A stretch of 36,879 bases of DNA, taken from NCBI RefSeq assembly GCF_900218015.1, contig NZ_UFQQ01000038.1:1-36879 (forward strand), read 5' to 3'. The stretch comes from Rhodopseudomonas pentothenatexigens (GTDB lineage: Bacteria; Pseudomonadota; Alphaproteobacteria; Rhizobiales; Xanthobacteraceae). How positions within the stretch are numbered: position 1 is the first letter of the stretch; the number at the start of each line of letters is the position of its first letter. The translations under genes and the position numbers were made by a program. The notes under the pieces were generated by a model. That model worked only from the letters and a program-made list of their open reading frames with translations. It had not been told where the DNA came from and did not search any database. This document shows, piece after piece, positions 27,926-36,830 of the stretch.

Positions 27926-28080
27926 GATGCGAACCCAGCGGTCGGCGAACGGCGGCGCGCCTTCGTCAGTCGTTTCGCAAGCGTCCTTCCTCCACGGCCG
28001 CGTCGGGCAACTGTAGTCTGCGGCGAAAGTCGCGCCAGCAGCGCCCTGGTCGGCTCGTCAGGGAGCGCACGCTCAACCCG

Positions 28081-28491
28081 TCACGCCGTCCAATCGGTGA
28101 CCATCAGCCCGGGCACGCGCTCGAACTCGCGCCGCTTGGCAGTGACCAGGATCGCGCCGCGGGCGCGCGCCTGCGCGGCGATCAGGATATCATAGGGTCC
28201 GATCAGTGCGCCCGCCCGGCTGAGCCCGGCGCGGATGTCGGCGGCTTGCGCGGCGTCGGCTGCGTTGAAAGTCACGACGGTTATGCCGGTATCGTCCAGG
28301 AAAGCCTCGAGCGCACGCATGTTCGCTTCCGGCCGCTGGCTGTGGTGTGCGCCGAAGCGCAGCTCGAACAGCACGATACTCGAAATCGCGAGCGGACTGC
28401 CGGAGGCACAGGCAGCGGCGAAACTGTCGCGAAGCCGCGGCGATCGCTTACGCAGCAGATCGACGACGACATTGGTATCAAGAAACAACAC
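28081..28491 (-). CDS. vapC: VapC-type PIN-domain toxin (ribonuclease)
   Basis: This is a 136-residue PIN-domain protein. It has the metal-binding acidic residues of the fold: Asp5 in FLDTN, Glu43 in FELRFG and Asp101 in PYDILIAAQA. The C-terminal block is VTAKRREFERVPGL, where most relatives have an NN or ND pair instead of AK, so the fourth acidic position may be supplied by Glu122. VapC proteins cleave specific RNAs, often tRNA. The start is GTG, seven bases after the vapB stop, without a clear ribosome binding site. Expression is therefore likely coupled to vapB, which fits toxin dosage control. Confidence 0.9.
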   Translation of the reverse strand: MLFLDTNVVVDLLRKRSPRLRDSFAAACASGSPLAISSIVLFELRFGAHHSQRPEANMRALEAFLDDTGITVVTFNAADAAQAADIRAGLSRAGALIGPYDILIAAQARARGAILVTAKRREFERVPGLMVTDWTA

Positions 28492-28498
28492 GGCGTCG

Positions 28499-28804
28499 TC
28501 AATCGAACGAAGGCTTGTCGTCGAGGTCCCGCCGCAGGTCGTCGTCTGTCAGGTCGGGGAAATCCCGCGCGCCGAGCGCGTCGAGCTTGGCCCAGAATGC
28601 CTCGGCGTCGAACGGCTTCCGCTTCAGCGGCTCCAGGATGACCTTGTCGCCCTGCCGTGAGACGCGCACCTCCGAGCCTTCGAAGCGGAACGCTTTGGGC
28701 AGGCGCACCGCCTGGCTACGGCCGTGCATGAACAGCTTGGCGGTCGCCGGCGCGTCGGGCGCGGATGGCGGCGATGCCCCGGACCTCTTGGCGCGATTGG
28801 GCAC
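28499..28804 (-). CDS. vapB: VapB-type antitoxin
   Basis: This is a 101-residue antitoxin with an AbrB/MazE-like DNA-binding domain ([28 protein letters not shown]) and an acidic C-terminal tail ([24 protein letters not shown]) that would wrap the toxin. An extra 23-residue N-terminal extension ([19 protein letters not shown]) precedes the usual family start. I chose the GTG at 28804 because GGAGG lies seven bases upstream. The ATG at 28846 would put the operator palindrome inside the coding region and has no Shine-Dalgarno sequence. It should neutralise VapC and repress the shared promoter. Confidence 0.88.
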   Translation of the reverse strand: MPNRAKRSGASPPSAPDAPATAKLFMHGRSQAVRLPKAFRFEGSEVRVSRQGDKVILEPLKRKPFDAEAFWAKLDALGARDFPDLTDDDLRRDLDDKPSFD

Positions 28805-28830
28805 GACCAAGCCTCCGAATTGATATCTAC

Positions 28831-28865
28831 CAATGATATATATCATTGCAACTGGGCATCGTCAA
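28831..28865 (-). promoter_or_regulatory. vapBC promoter and operator
   Basis: On the minus strand TTGACG (28865-28860), a 17-base spacer and TATATA (28842-28837) form a promoter. The -10 hexamer lies inside an 18-bp perfect palindrome (CAATGATATATATCATTG, 28831-28848). A bound VapB or VapBC complex would cover the -10 box, the usual autorepression of such modules. A GGAGG ribosome binding site follows at 28812-28816. Confidence 0.78.
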
Positions 28866-28979
28866 AGCAACAGCGCCCGCTGCGGCAGCTATCGAGGCTC
28901 GACGATCACGGCGAAGCTGCACACGTGCTTGACCGCGTGCGACCATGCTGTTGCCGGCACGCCGTTCCGTTCGCAGGCC

Positions 28980-29822
28980 TCAATGCGCGATCAGCGTCGG
29001 GATCGTCACCTTGCCGAGCAAGGTGCGGGTCACGCCGCCGAACAGCAATTCGCGCCGCGGCGAGTGGCTGTAGGCGCCGAGCACGATCAGGTCGGATTGG
29101 TCTTCGGCGGCGTAGCGCCGGATCACTTCGGCGATCGGCTCGCCTTTGGACTGCAACTGTTCGACGCGCGTGTTGACGCCATGACGGCTCAGGAAATGCG
29201 CCATGTTGGCGCCCGGCTCGTGGCCGTGCATCGGGTTCTTCTCGGCGTCGACCACGACCACCGCCACCGACGCTGCGGCAGCCAGGATCGGCATCGAATC
29301 GGTCACCGCGCGCCGCGCCTCGCGGCTGGCGTTCCAGGCCAGCAGCACGTTGGTTGCGACCGGCCGATCGCGCCAGTCCTGCGGAACGATCAGATGCGGA
29401 ACGCCGGACGACAGCAGCATCTGCTCCGGCGACCATGACGACGGCAGGCCGCCCGGTGCGGGATGCCCGACCACCACCAGATCGGTGTGCATGCAGTGCA
29501 GCCGCGCCAGATCGGCGACCTCGGCGTCGGGAATCACGCGGAATTCAAACGACGGGGTTTCGCGATCGGCCAGCGTTTCGAACTGCCGGCTTGCGCCTTC
29601 CAGCGCCTCGCGCTCGGCCAGACCCTGGCGTTCCAGCATCTCCTTGATCGCACCGCCGCCCTGAATGAAGGCGTTGGCGTGATCGTTCCGCCATGCCGTC
29701 GGCATCACGAACGCACCGATCAGATGCGCACCGTGCTGGACGGCCAGCCGTGCGGCGTAGCGGATCCGCGCTTCGCAGACGGCGGTCGGATCGACGAAAA
29801 CAACTAAGGATCGCAGCGACAT
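28980..29822 (-). CDS. Universal stress protein, tandem UspA domains
   Basis: This 280-residue protein has two UspA-like alpha/beta domains. Domain one begins LRSLVVFVDPTAVCEARIRYAARLA and lacks a clear ATP-binding glycine motif. Domain two begins VATNVLLAWNASREARRAV and ends with DLIVLGAYSHSPRRELLFGGVTRTLL, close to the G-x2-G-x9-G(S/T) nucleotide-binding pattern. Such proteins are cytoplasmic stress factors without a defined reaction. The start is uncertain: ATG at 29822 has a GGCGAG-like site, while 29834 (ATG) and 29867 (GTG) are alternatives. It lies next to hpnO on the same strand with a 127-base gap, so it may be co-transcribed or just neighbouring. Confidence 0.87.
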   Translation of the reverse strand: MSLRSLVVFVDPTAVCEARIRYAARLAVQHGAHLIGAFVMPTAWRNDHANAFIQGGGAIKEMLERQGLAEREALEGASRQFETLADRETPSFEFRVIPDAEVADLARLHCMHTDLVVVGHPAPGGLPSSWSPEQMLLSSGVPHLIVPQDWRDRPVATNVLLAWNASREARRAVTDSMPILAAAASVAVVVVDAEKNPMHGHEPGANMAHFLSRHGVNTRVEQLQSKGEPIAEVIRRYAAEDQSDLIVLGAYSHSPRRELLFGGVTRTLLGKVTIPTLIAH

Positions 29823-29949
29823 TGCACTCGCCATTGCTGGAGGGCGGGTGTCGCACGACGTCGACACGAAGGCAGCGACGTCGCACGGGCGACTTTCGTC
29901 AGGTCGGGCGCACGCGGCATGCGCCGCGCGCGTTCGGAACGGGGCGTTA

Positions 29950-31341
29950 CTACGCCGATTTCCGCACCGCGTTGTCGACCAGCGTCTTGCCGAGCGACCA
30001 GATCGCGCCCGGAACCTTGTGGCTGTCGGCGATCACCTGATCGAACGAGCGTTCGATCCAGGCGCAATCGTCCTCGGTGATGGTCAGCGGCGGCAGCAGC
30101 TTGACGGTGTGCAGGCCGTGCCCGGCGACCTGGGTCAGGATCTTGTGATCCTTGAACAGCGGCACGGTGATGAGCTGGACGAACAGGCCCTTGTTGGCGC
30201 TCTCCAGCATCGTCCACGACGCCTTCAGCCGCAGCGATTTCGGCGGCCCGAATTCGACGCCGATCATCAGCCCCTTGCCGCGAACTTCCTTGAGCAGCTC
30301 GTAGCCGGGGACCATGCGGGTCAGGGCCAGCCGCAGCTCGGCGCCACGCTTGGCTGCGGCCTCGACCAGCTTCTCGGCCTTCAGCACTTCCAGCGTGGCG
30401 ATGCCCGCCGCCATCGCCAGATCGTTCTTGGCGAAGGTCGAGCCGTGCACCACGGCGCGGTCCATCCGGTTGAAGATCTTGTCGAAGATCGACTTGCGCG
30501 TCAGCACCGCGCCGACCGGCACGTGGCCGCCCGACAACGCCTTCGACAGCAGCACCATGTCGGGCTCGACGTTCCAGTGCTCGACCGCGAGGAAGCGGCC
30601 GGTGCGGCCCATGCCGGTCTGGATCTCGTCGGCGACGAACAGCGTGCCGTAGCGCTTGCACAGCGCCGCCGCCGCGGGGAGGAACTCGTCGGTGGGCATG
30701 TTGACGCCCTTGCCCTGGATCGGCTCGACGATGAAGGCGGCGACCTCGCGGGTCGACAGCGCCTTCTCCAGCGCTTCGAGATCGTTGAACGGGATCGTGG
30801 TGACGCCCGGCAGCAGCGGGCCGAAGCCGCCCTGGAAGTTCGGATCGGCGGTCAGCGACAGCGCCCCGTAGGTCAGGCCGTGATAGCTGTGGTCGCAATG
30901 CACGATGCCGTTGCGCCCGGTGGCGCCGCGCGCGAACTTGATCGCGGCCTCGACGCTCTCGGCGCCGGAATTGGCGAAGAACACCTTGTCGAGATACGGC
31001 ACCTGCTCGAGCAGCCGCTCGGCCAGGATGCCGGCGAGCGTCGAGACGTCGAGCTGCACCAGGTTGGGCATATCGGCATCGAGCACGCTCTGCAGCGCCT
31101 TGCGCACCACCGGATGGTTGCGGCCGAGCGCGAACACGCCGAAGCCGCTGAGCAGGTCGAGATAGCGCGCACCGTCACGATCGTAGAGGTACTGACCGGT
31201 GCCCTTCTGGAAGCCGACGTCGTAACCGATGGTTTTGAGAACGCGGACGAGCTGCTCGTTGAGATGCCGCGTGTGCATCGAGCTGCGCTGCGCTTCGCGC
31301 GCCGCGAACATCTCGGCGAGATCTAAATTCGGCTGGTGCAT
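29950..31341 (-). CDS. hpnO: Class III aminotransferase, probable hopanoid side-chain enzyme HpnO
   Basis: This is a 463-residue PLP enzyme of the ornithine/acetylornithine aminotransferase type. It has FFANSGAESVEAAIKFAR (121-138), the cofactor-binding Asp238 in VADEIQTGMGRTG and the Schiff-base Lys267 in LLSKALSGGHVPVGA. The N-terminal 45 residues extend beyond simple acetylornithine enzymes. Its place beside hpnN, ispH and hpnH supports HpnO, which in R. palustris is needed for aminobacteriohopanetriol. The frame is open to 31545, but the ATG at 31341 matches the start of recognisable sequence; the ribosome binding site is weak. A basic-metabolism aminotransferase is the main alternative. 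Confidence 0.82.
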   Translation of the reverse strand: MHQPNLDLAEMFAAREAQRSSMHTRHLNEQLVRVLKTIGYDVGFQKGTGQYLYDRDGARYLDLLSGFGVFALGRNHPVVRKALQSVLDADMPNLVQLDVSTLAGILAERLLEQVPYLDKVFFANSGAESVEAAIKFARGATGRNGIVHCDHSYHGLTYGALSLTADPNFQGGFGPLLPGVTTIPFNDLEALEKALSTREVAAFIVEPIQGKGVNMPTDEFLPAAAALCKRYGTLFVADEIQTGMGRTGRFLAVEHWNVEPDMVLLSKALSGGHVPVGAVLTRKSIFDKIFNRMDRAVVHGSTFAKNDLAMAAGIATLEVLKAEKLVEAAAKRGAELRLALTRMVPGYELLKEVRGKGLMIGVEFGPPKSLRLKASWTMLESANKGLFVQLITVPLFKDHKILTQVAGHGLHTVKLLPPLTITEDDCAWIERSFDQVIADSHKVPGAIWSLGKTLVDNAVRKSA

Positions 31342-31673
31342 GGGATACTTACGTCGCTTGTTGGACCCGCCGTCAATACAAAAGGCTGACGCCGCGTCGC
31401 ACTCGGGCTTTCTTTTCCGGATTGTGATGCGCCAGCGACATGCCGGCCTCGCGGCCGGGCGCCGCCGGTGCACGCCCCCTGTCCCCGGGGCCCGTATTAA
31501 GCCGGTCGAACGGCCCGGGCCAGCCCGGATTTCCCCCTGCGGCAATCGGGCCTCGACGGCCGGGGCTCAACGCAATTTTCATGCTTCGGCGCGGCGCCGC
31601 CCAAGCACAAAAACGCTTCCCCGGGACATCAGCGCATCGAGCCTCGCCACTGGCGACGCCCCGATGCGCACCC
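31342..31673. other. Gap between hpnN and hpnO without a recognised gene
   Basis: This is GC-rich DNA with several CCCGGG-type short palindromes and no T-tailed hairpin I would call a terminator. Short minus-strand frames here (for example 31373-31582) are compositionally unlike proteins. The hpnO promoter may lie at its left end, where the minus strand contains TATTGACGG about 30 bases before the start, but no good -10 box is seen. Confidence 0.4.
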
Positions 31674-34280
31674 TCACAGATCGGTGTCGCCGCTCTCGTC
31701 GATGTGGCGCGGCTTGCCCATCAGCGCCGGCTGGAACAGCAGCACGGCGCCGAGCGTCGTGAGCAGCGACAGCGCCAGCAGCTTGCCCATGCTGGCCGTT
31801 CCCGGATGGCTCGACAGCCACAGGCTGCCGAACGCCGTCGCGGTGGTCAGGGCGCTGAAGAAGATCGCCCGGGTCAGCGCCGATTGCAGCAGGTTGGTGC
31901 GGCCGGCGCGCCAGGCGGTGACGTAGTAGATCTTGAACGCGACGCCGACGCCGAGCAGCAGCGGCAGCGCGACGATATTCGCGAAGTTGAGCGGCAGATC
32001 GATCAGCACGCAGATCTCCAGCGTCACCGCGCCGGCCACCAGCAGCGGCACCAGGGTCAGCGCCACGTCGGTGATGCGGCGCAGGGTGATCCACAGCAGG
32101 ATCGAGATCGACAGCAGCGCCCACAGCCCGGCCTGGATGAACGAGGCCACGATGGTGTCGCCCGACTTCAGGATCGACACCGGGCCGCCGGTCGCCAGCG
32201 GCTCGGTCTGCAGCACCGCGGCAGCGAACTTGCGCAGCGTGTCGTTGTCGTTCGGATCGCCGCTCGGCAGCGCCTCGACCCGGATCTGGCCGTCCTTGGT
32301 CTTCCACGACGACACGATATCCTCGGGCAGCGTGTCGAGCGTCACCGGCTCGGCCTTGAGCATGTTGCGCAGCAGCTCGAAGTCGATCAGCAGCGGCCGG
32401 ACGAACACGTCCTGGGCTTTTTCGCGGGTCGGCTGGTCGGCCTGGGCGAGCCTGGTCAGCGCCGCGGCGAGCCGGCGCGAGGCGTCGGCGCCCGGACCCG
32501 TGGCCTCACCGGCGGCGCGACGCAGCGCCTCGGCCGAGCTGTTCAGCGACGTAACATTGTCCTGATCGGACGGCGGCGGCTCGACCTGCTCCGGATTGAG
32601 CGCAGGCTCCAAGACCTTTGCCCCGTCGCGGATCAGCGCCAGCTTCTCGGGCTGGTCCGCCGGCACGAAGGTGTCGAGCGAAATCGTCCGCGCCACCTCC
32701 GGCAGCTTGCCGAGCTTGGCCTCGATCTCGCGCGCCGCCTGTTCGGACGGCGCCAGCACGTTGACGGCGTTGGCCCCGGTGTTCGGATCCTTGCGCAGGT
32801 CGAGGAAGGTCGCGATCGACTCCACCTTCGGGCTGCGCAGATTGATCGGATTGAAATCGAACTGCATGAAGTACAGCAGCGGTAGGCCGGCCAGCGCGAC
32901 GCCGATGGTGCCGACGATGATGCCGATGCGGTGCTTTTCCAGGAAGTGATCGACCGGCGCCAGGAAGGCGTAGCCGAGCGGTTCCTTCTCGCCGGCCGGA
33001 TTCAGCAGCTTGATCAGCGCCGGCAGCACGGTGATGCTGGAGAAGAACGCGATCGCCATGCCGGCGCCGGCGATCTCGCCGAGCTCGGAAATGCCCTTGT
33101 AGGAGGTCGGCAGGAACGACAGGAAGCCGGCGGTGGTCGACATCGCCGCCAGCGACAGCGGCACCGCGGAGTATTCCGCGGCCTGCACCAGCGCCTTGTT
33201 CAGGTCGCCGGTCTTGTGGCGTTCCGACCTGTAGCGGACGCTGAACTGGATGCCGAAATCGACGCCGAGGCCGACGAACAGCACCGCGAACGCGATCGAC
33301 AGCAGATTCAGCGAATCCACCAGCATCAGCCCAACCGCAGTGGTGATCGACAGGCCGATTACCAGATTGGCGGCGACGGCGAAGATGATCTTGGAAGAAT
33401 GCAGCGCCATCCATAGGATCAGCAGCACCACCACCACGGTACCGATGCCGTTGACCACGGCACCGTCCTTGACGGTGGCGAATTCCTCATTGGCGATCGG
33501 CACCGGCCCGGTCAGCCGCACCCTGGCCCCGAAATCCTGTTCGAGCTTCAGGTCGGCCGCCGCCTGCCGGATCGCGTCGGTGGCGTCCTTGCCGGGCTCC
33601 AGCGCCTTGAAGTCGAGGATCGGCTTGACCTCGATGAAGGCACGCCTGTCGGCGTCGGTCAGCGGTTCCGGATTCACCAAACCGCGCCAGGAGAAGAATG
33701 CCGGCTGCTTGCCGAGCACGTCCTCGACCGTGGCGGCGACGGTATTGAACGGTTTCGCGGTGGCATCGAGGGTCAATTCCCCCCGTTTCAGCCCGACCAG
33801 CCCGGTTTCCAAAGCTGCGGTCAGGCCGCGGATCGAGGGGTCGCCGGCCATGATTTCGATCAGCGGAACCGCCTGCTGGAACTGGGCGGTCGCCTTGGCC
33901 ACCTCCTCCTTGGGCAGGAACAGAAGTCCGTTGCGGTCGAAGAAAGGCCCGCCCCCGAGCCGCTTCACCGACTCGAAGTTCTTGGTATTCTTGGATAATT
34001 CCGCCGTGAGCTTGGCCGCTGCGGCGCCGGCGAATTCCGGCGTCGGCGCCTCCACCACCGCCAGGATCAGTCTTTCCTGGTCGAACGCCTTCTCGAACGC
34101 GATATCACGTTTGCGCCAGTCGAGATCAGGCGAGATCAAATGGTTGATGTCGGTGTTGATCCCGAAATGTTCGTAAGTATAGAAACCGGCCGCGGCCGCG
34201 AGAAAGACGCCGATCAGCACAGTAAAAGCCGCGAAGCGGGTGCTGGCTTTGACAATGGAGACGATGGCACGCTTCAGCAC
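31674..34280 (-). CDS. hpnN: RND/MMPL-family hopanoid transporter HpnN
   Basis: This is an 868-residue inner-membrane protein of the RND superfamily. It has one N-terminal helix (FAAFTVLIGVFLAAAAGFYTYEHFG), a large periplasmic domain (about 40-280), a six-helix block with sterol-sensing-domain-like features (GLGVDFGIQFSVRYRSER), a second periplasmic domain (about 480-700) and a final helix block (LPLLLGVGVAFKIYYVTAWR). In R. palustris HpnN is required to localise hopanoids to the outer membrane. The start is a GTG at 34280 (LKRAIVSIVKASTR), with AGAAAG upstream; the open frame extends to 34400 without better support. It is divergent from ispH and upstream of hpnO. Confidence 0.9.
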   Translation of the reverse strand: MLKRAIVSIVKASTRFAAFTVLIGVFLAAAAGFYTYEHFGINTDINHLISPDLDWRKRDIAFEKAFDQERLILAVVEAPTPEFAGAAAAKLTAELSKNTKNFESVKRLGGGPFFDRNGLLFLPKEEVAKATAQFQQAVPLIEIMAGDPSIRGLTAALETGLVGLKRGELTLDATAKPFNTVAATVEDVLGKQPAFFSWRGLVNPEPLTDADRRAFIEVKPILDFKALEPGKDATDAIRQAAADLKLEQDFGARVRLTGPVPIANEEFATVKDGAVVNGIGTVVVVLLILWMALHSSKIIFAVAANLVIGLSITTAVGLMLVDSLNLLSIAFAVLFVGLGVDFGIQFSVRYRSERHKTGDLNKALVQAAEYSAVPLSLAAMSTTAGFLSFLPTSYKGISELGEIAGAGMAIAFFSSITVLPALIKLLNPAGEKEPLGYAFLAPVDHFLEKHRIGIIVGTIGVALAGLPLLYFMQFDFNPINLRSPKVESIATFLDLRKDPNTGANAVNVLAPSEQAAREIEAKLGKLPEVARTISLDTFVPADQPEKLALIRDGAKVLEPALNPEQVEPPPSDQDNVTSLNSSAEALRRAAGEATGPGADASRRLAAALTRLAQADQPTREKAQDVFVRPLLIDFELLRNMLKAEPVTLDTLPEDIVSSWKTKDGQIRVEALPSGDPNDNDTLRKFAAAVLQTEPLATGGPVSILKSGDTIVASFIQAGLWALLSISILLWITLRRITDVALTLVPLLVAGAVTLEICVLIDLPLNFANIVALPLLLGVGVAFKIYYVTAWRAGRTNLLQSALTRAIFFSALTTATAFGSLWLSSHPGTASMGKLLALSLLTTLGAVLLFQPALMGKPRHIDESGDTDL

Positions 34281-34590
34281 ATTTGCACTTTCTATTGTTA
34301 CCGGCTGGCTTAAAATACGGCCACTCCGCCGGGTTCCGAGTCGATCGAACTGTTTCTGATGGTTCTGCGACCAAGGACTGGACAAAGTGGCCGAAAACAA
34401 GCCGGCGGAGATGTGTGCGCGGAAGTAATCTCACCAGGCCGGATTGCCAAGGGTGTTTTGCATCGCCTTGCACTGCGCCGATAAGTCCCCTGCGTCCCTT
34501 GCGGTTGCGGGTGTCCTCATACCAGCTAGATCATGCTACGGGAAAGCGACGTGCTGCCAGGAGACCGAACGATCATGAGCGTGGTGCCCC
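34281..34590. other. Divergent control region between hpnN and ispH
   Basis: No gene is seen. The stretch must carry promoters for hpnN (left) and ispH (right). A weak plus-strand candidate is TTGCGG (34505-34510), a 16-base spacer and TAGATC (34527-34532). A seven-codon reading frame starts at ATG 34574 after AGGAGA and ends at 34597, overlapping the ispH start. Confidence 0.4.
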
Positions 34591-34597
34591 TTGTCTG
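34574..34597 (+). promoter_or_regulatory. Possible leader peptide overlapping the ispH start
   Basis: The frame ATG-AGC-GTG-GTG-CCC-CTT-GTC-TGA has a ribosome binding site (AGGAGA, about nine bases upstream). Its last bases overlap the TTG start of ispH. Termination here would place ribosomes at the poor ispH start, giving translational coupling. It could also be chance, with the AGGAG serving ispH directly at a long distance. Confidence 0.3.
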
Positions 34598-35535
34598 AAG
34601 TTCGCCCCCTCGAAGTATTTCTTGCCCAACCCCGTGGTTTCTGCGCCGGAGTCGTGCGCGCGATCGAGATTGTCGAGCGCGCGCTGGAGAAGTACGGCCC
34701 GCCGGTCTACGTTCGCCACGAAATCGTGCACAACAAATACGTGGTCGAGAGCCTGAAGGCCAAGGGCGCGATCTTCGTCGAGGAACTGTCGGAAGTTCCG
34801 CCGAAGGCCGTCACCGTGTTCAGCGCGCACGGGGTCGCCCGCAGCATCGAGGAAGAGGCCGCTGCTCGTGACCTGCCGGTGCTCAACGCGACCTGCCCGC
34901 TGGTGACCAAAGTCCATAATCAGGGCAAGCGCTATACGTCGAAGGGCCGCACCCTGATCCTGATCGGCCATGCCGGCCATCCGGAGGTCGAGGGGACGAT
35001 GGGCCAGGTTCCCGGCCCGGTGCTGCTGGTGCAGAACCTCGACGACGTCGCGGCGTTGACGCTGCCGCCGGAAACTCCGGTCGCGTACATCACCCAGACC
35101 ACGCTGAGCGTCGACGACACCAAGGACATCATCGCGGCGCTTTCGCAGAAATTCCACGACATCGAGGGCCCGGACACCCGCGACATCTGCTATGCCACGC
35201 AAAACCGGCAATCGGCGGTGCGGCAGATGAGCAAGCTGGTCGACTTGATCCTGGTGGTGGGTGCCAACAACAGTTCGAACTCGAACCGGCTGCGGGAAAT
35301 CGGCACCGAAGCCGGGATTCCGAGCTACCTGATTGCCGACGGCAGCGAACTCGACCCAGCCTGGCTCGACGGCAAAAAGGCCGTCGGCATCACCGCCGGC
35401 GCCTCGGCGCCCGAGGTGCTGGTCGACGACGTGATCGAAGCGCTGCGCCGGATCGTCCCGGTCACCGTCTCGGTGCTGCCGGGCCGGGAGGAAAACATCG
35501 AATTCGTTCTGCCTGCGGAGCTGGCGACAGCCTGA
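34591..35535 (+). CDS. ispH: 4-hydroxy-3-methylbut-2-enyl diphosphate reductase IspH
   Basis: This 314-residue iron-sulfur enzyme performs the last step of the MEP pathway, reducing HMBPP to IPP and DMAPP. Cluster-binding cysteines are Cys18 (PRGFCAG), Cys102 (NATCPLVTK) and Cys200 ([10 protein letters not shown]). Substrate residues include His47 (EIVHN), His80 (SAHG), a conserved Glu in [11 protein letters not shown], and the C-terminal TAGASAPE. The start is TTG: a TGA lies five codons upstream in frame with no ATG or GTG between. In this setting it supplies isoprenoids for hopanoids, and hpnH follows after 41 bases. Confidence 0.94.
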   Translation: MSEVRPLEVFLAQPRGFCAGVVRAIEIVERALEKYGPPVYVRHEIVHNKYVVESLKAKGAIFVEELSEVPPKAVTVFSAHGVARSIEEEAAARDLPVLNATCPLVTKVHNQGKRYTSKGRTLILIGHAGHPEVEGTMGQVPGPVLLVQNLDDVAALTLPPETPVAYITQTTLSVDDTKDIIAALSQKFHDIEGPDTRDICYATQNRQSAVRQMSKLVDLILVVGANNSSNSNRLREIGTEAGIPSYLIADGSELDPAWLDGKKAVGITAGASAPEVLVDDVIEALRRIVPVTVSVLPGREENIEFVLPAELATA

Positions 35536-35576
35536 GCCGCGCCAACCGACATGCCCGTGAAAGAGAAGATCTCGTA

Positions 35577-36737
35577 ATGGCTATACCGTTTCACAAGGAG
35601 CTGGTGATCGGCGGCTATCTGCTGAAGCAGAAGCTGCTCGGGCGGAAGCGTTATCCGCTGGTGCTGATGCTGGAGCCGCTGTTCCGCTGCAACCTCGCCT
35701 GCGCCGGCTGCGGCAAGATCGATTATCCCGACGCGATCCTGAACCGCCGGATGACCGCGCAGGAATGCTGGGACGCCGCCGAGGAATGCGGCGCGCCGAT
35801 GGTCGCGATCCCGGGCGGCGAGCCGCTGATCCACAAGGAGATCGGCGAGATCGTGCGCGGCCTGGTGGCCCGCAAGAAGTTCGTGTCGCTGTGCACCAAC
35901 GCGCTGCTGCTCGAGAAGAAGCTCGATCTGTTCGAACCCTCGCCCTATCTGTTCTTCTCGGTGCATCTCGACGGCTTGAAGGAGCACCACGACCGCGCGG
36001 TGTCGCAGAAGGGCGTGTTCGACCGCGCCGTCTCGGCGATCAAGGCGGCGAAGGCCCGCGGCTTCACCGTCAACGTCAACGCCACGATCTTCGACAACTA
36101 TCCGGCGGAAGAACTGGCCGACTTCCTCGACTTCACCGAGGAGCTCGGCGTCGGCGTGTCGATCTCGCCGGGCTACGCCTATGAGCGCGCGCCCGATCAG
36201 GCCCACTTCCTCAACCGCACCAACACCAAGGAGCTGTTCCGGCAGGTGTTCGCGCGCGGCAAGGGCAAGAAGTGGAACCTGATGCACTCCAGCCTGTTCC
36301 TCGACTTCCTGGCCGGCAACCAGTCGTTCGAATGCACCCCGTGGGGCATGCCGGCACGCAACATCTTCGGCTGGCAGAAGCCGTGCTACCTGCTCGGCGA
36401 AGGCTACGCCAAGACCTTCAAGGAGCTGATGGAGACCACCGACTGGGACTCCTACGGCACCGGCAAGTACGAGAAGTGCGCCGACTGCATGGCGCATTGC
36501 GGCTACGAACCGACCGCGGCGATGGCCTCGCTGAACAATCCGCTGAAGGCCGCCTGGGTGGCGCTGCGCGGGATCAAGACCTCCGGGCCGATGGCGCCGG
36601 AGATCGACCTGTCGAAGCAGCGCCCGGCCCAGTACGTGTTCTCGGAGCAGGTCCAAAAGACGCTGACGGAGCTCCGCCGCGACGAAGCCGCCGAGGCCAA
36701 GGCCAAGCAGCAGGCGCAGGCCCCGACCGCGGCCTGA
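35577..36737 (+). CDS. hpnH: Radical SAM adenosylhopane synthase HpnH
   Basis: This 386-residue radical SAM protein joins 5'-deoxyadenosyl to the hopane skeleton, the first step of side-chain building. The [4Fe-4S] motif is Cys38-x3-Cys42-x2-Cys45 (EPLFRCNLACAGCGKID). The SAM-binding GGEPL segment is near 81-85. A cysteine-rich C-terminal region (FECTPWG, KPCYLLGEGY, KCADCMAHCGYEP) probably binds another cluster or shapes the active site. The final 25 residues are Ala/Lys-rich and likely disordered. It follows ispH closely and probably shares its transcript; a strong terminator ends the unit. Confidence 0.94.
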   Translation: MAIPFHKELVIGGYLLKQKLLGRKRYPLVLMLEPLFRCNLACAGCGKIDYPDAILNRRMTAQECWDAAEECGAPMVAIPGGEPLIHKEIGEIVRGLVARKKFVSLCTNALLLEKKLDLFEPSPYLFFSVHLDGLKEHHDRAVSQKGVFDRAVSAIKAAKARGFTVNVNATIFDNYPAEELADFLDFTEELGVGVSISPGYAYERAPDQAHFLNRTNTKELFRQVFARGKGKKWNLMHSSLFLDFLAGNQSFECTPWGMPARNIFGWQKPCYLLGEGYAKTFKELMETTDWDSYGTGKYEKCADCMAHCGYEPTAAMASLNNPLKAAWVALRGIKTSGPMAPEIDLSKQRPAQYVFSEQVQKTLTELRRDEAAEAKAKQQAQAPTAA

Positions 36738-36796
36738 TCGCGGCGACAGGTTCACCCATCAAAAGCGCGGCCGGCGGGCCGCGCCAGACCGCTGAC

Positions 36797-36830
36797 AAAC
36801 CCCGTCGATTTTCGGCGGGGTTTTATTTTT
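36797..36830 (+). terminator. Rho-independent terminator after hpnH
   Basis: A 12-bp stem (AAACCCCGTCGA / TCGGCGGGGTTT, with one G-T pair) and a three-base loop are followed by TATTTTT. It lies 60 bases after the hpnH stop codon and marks the end of the ispH-hpnH unit. Confidence 0.9.
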
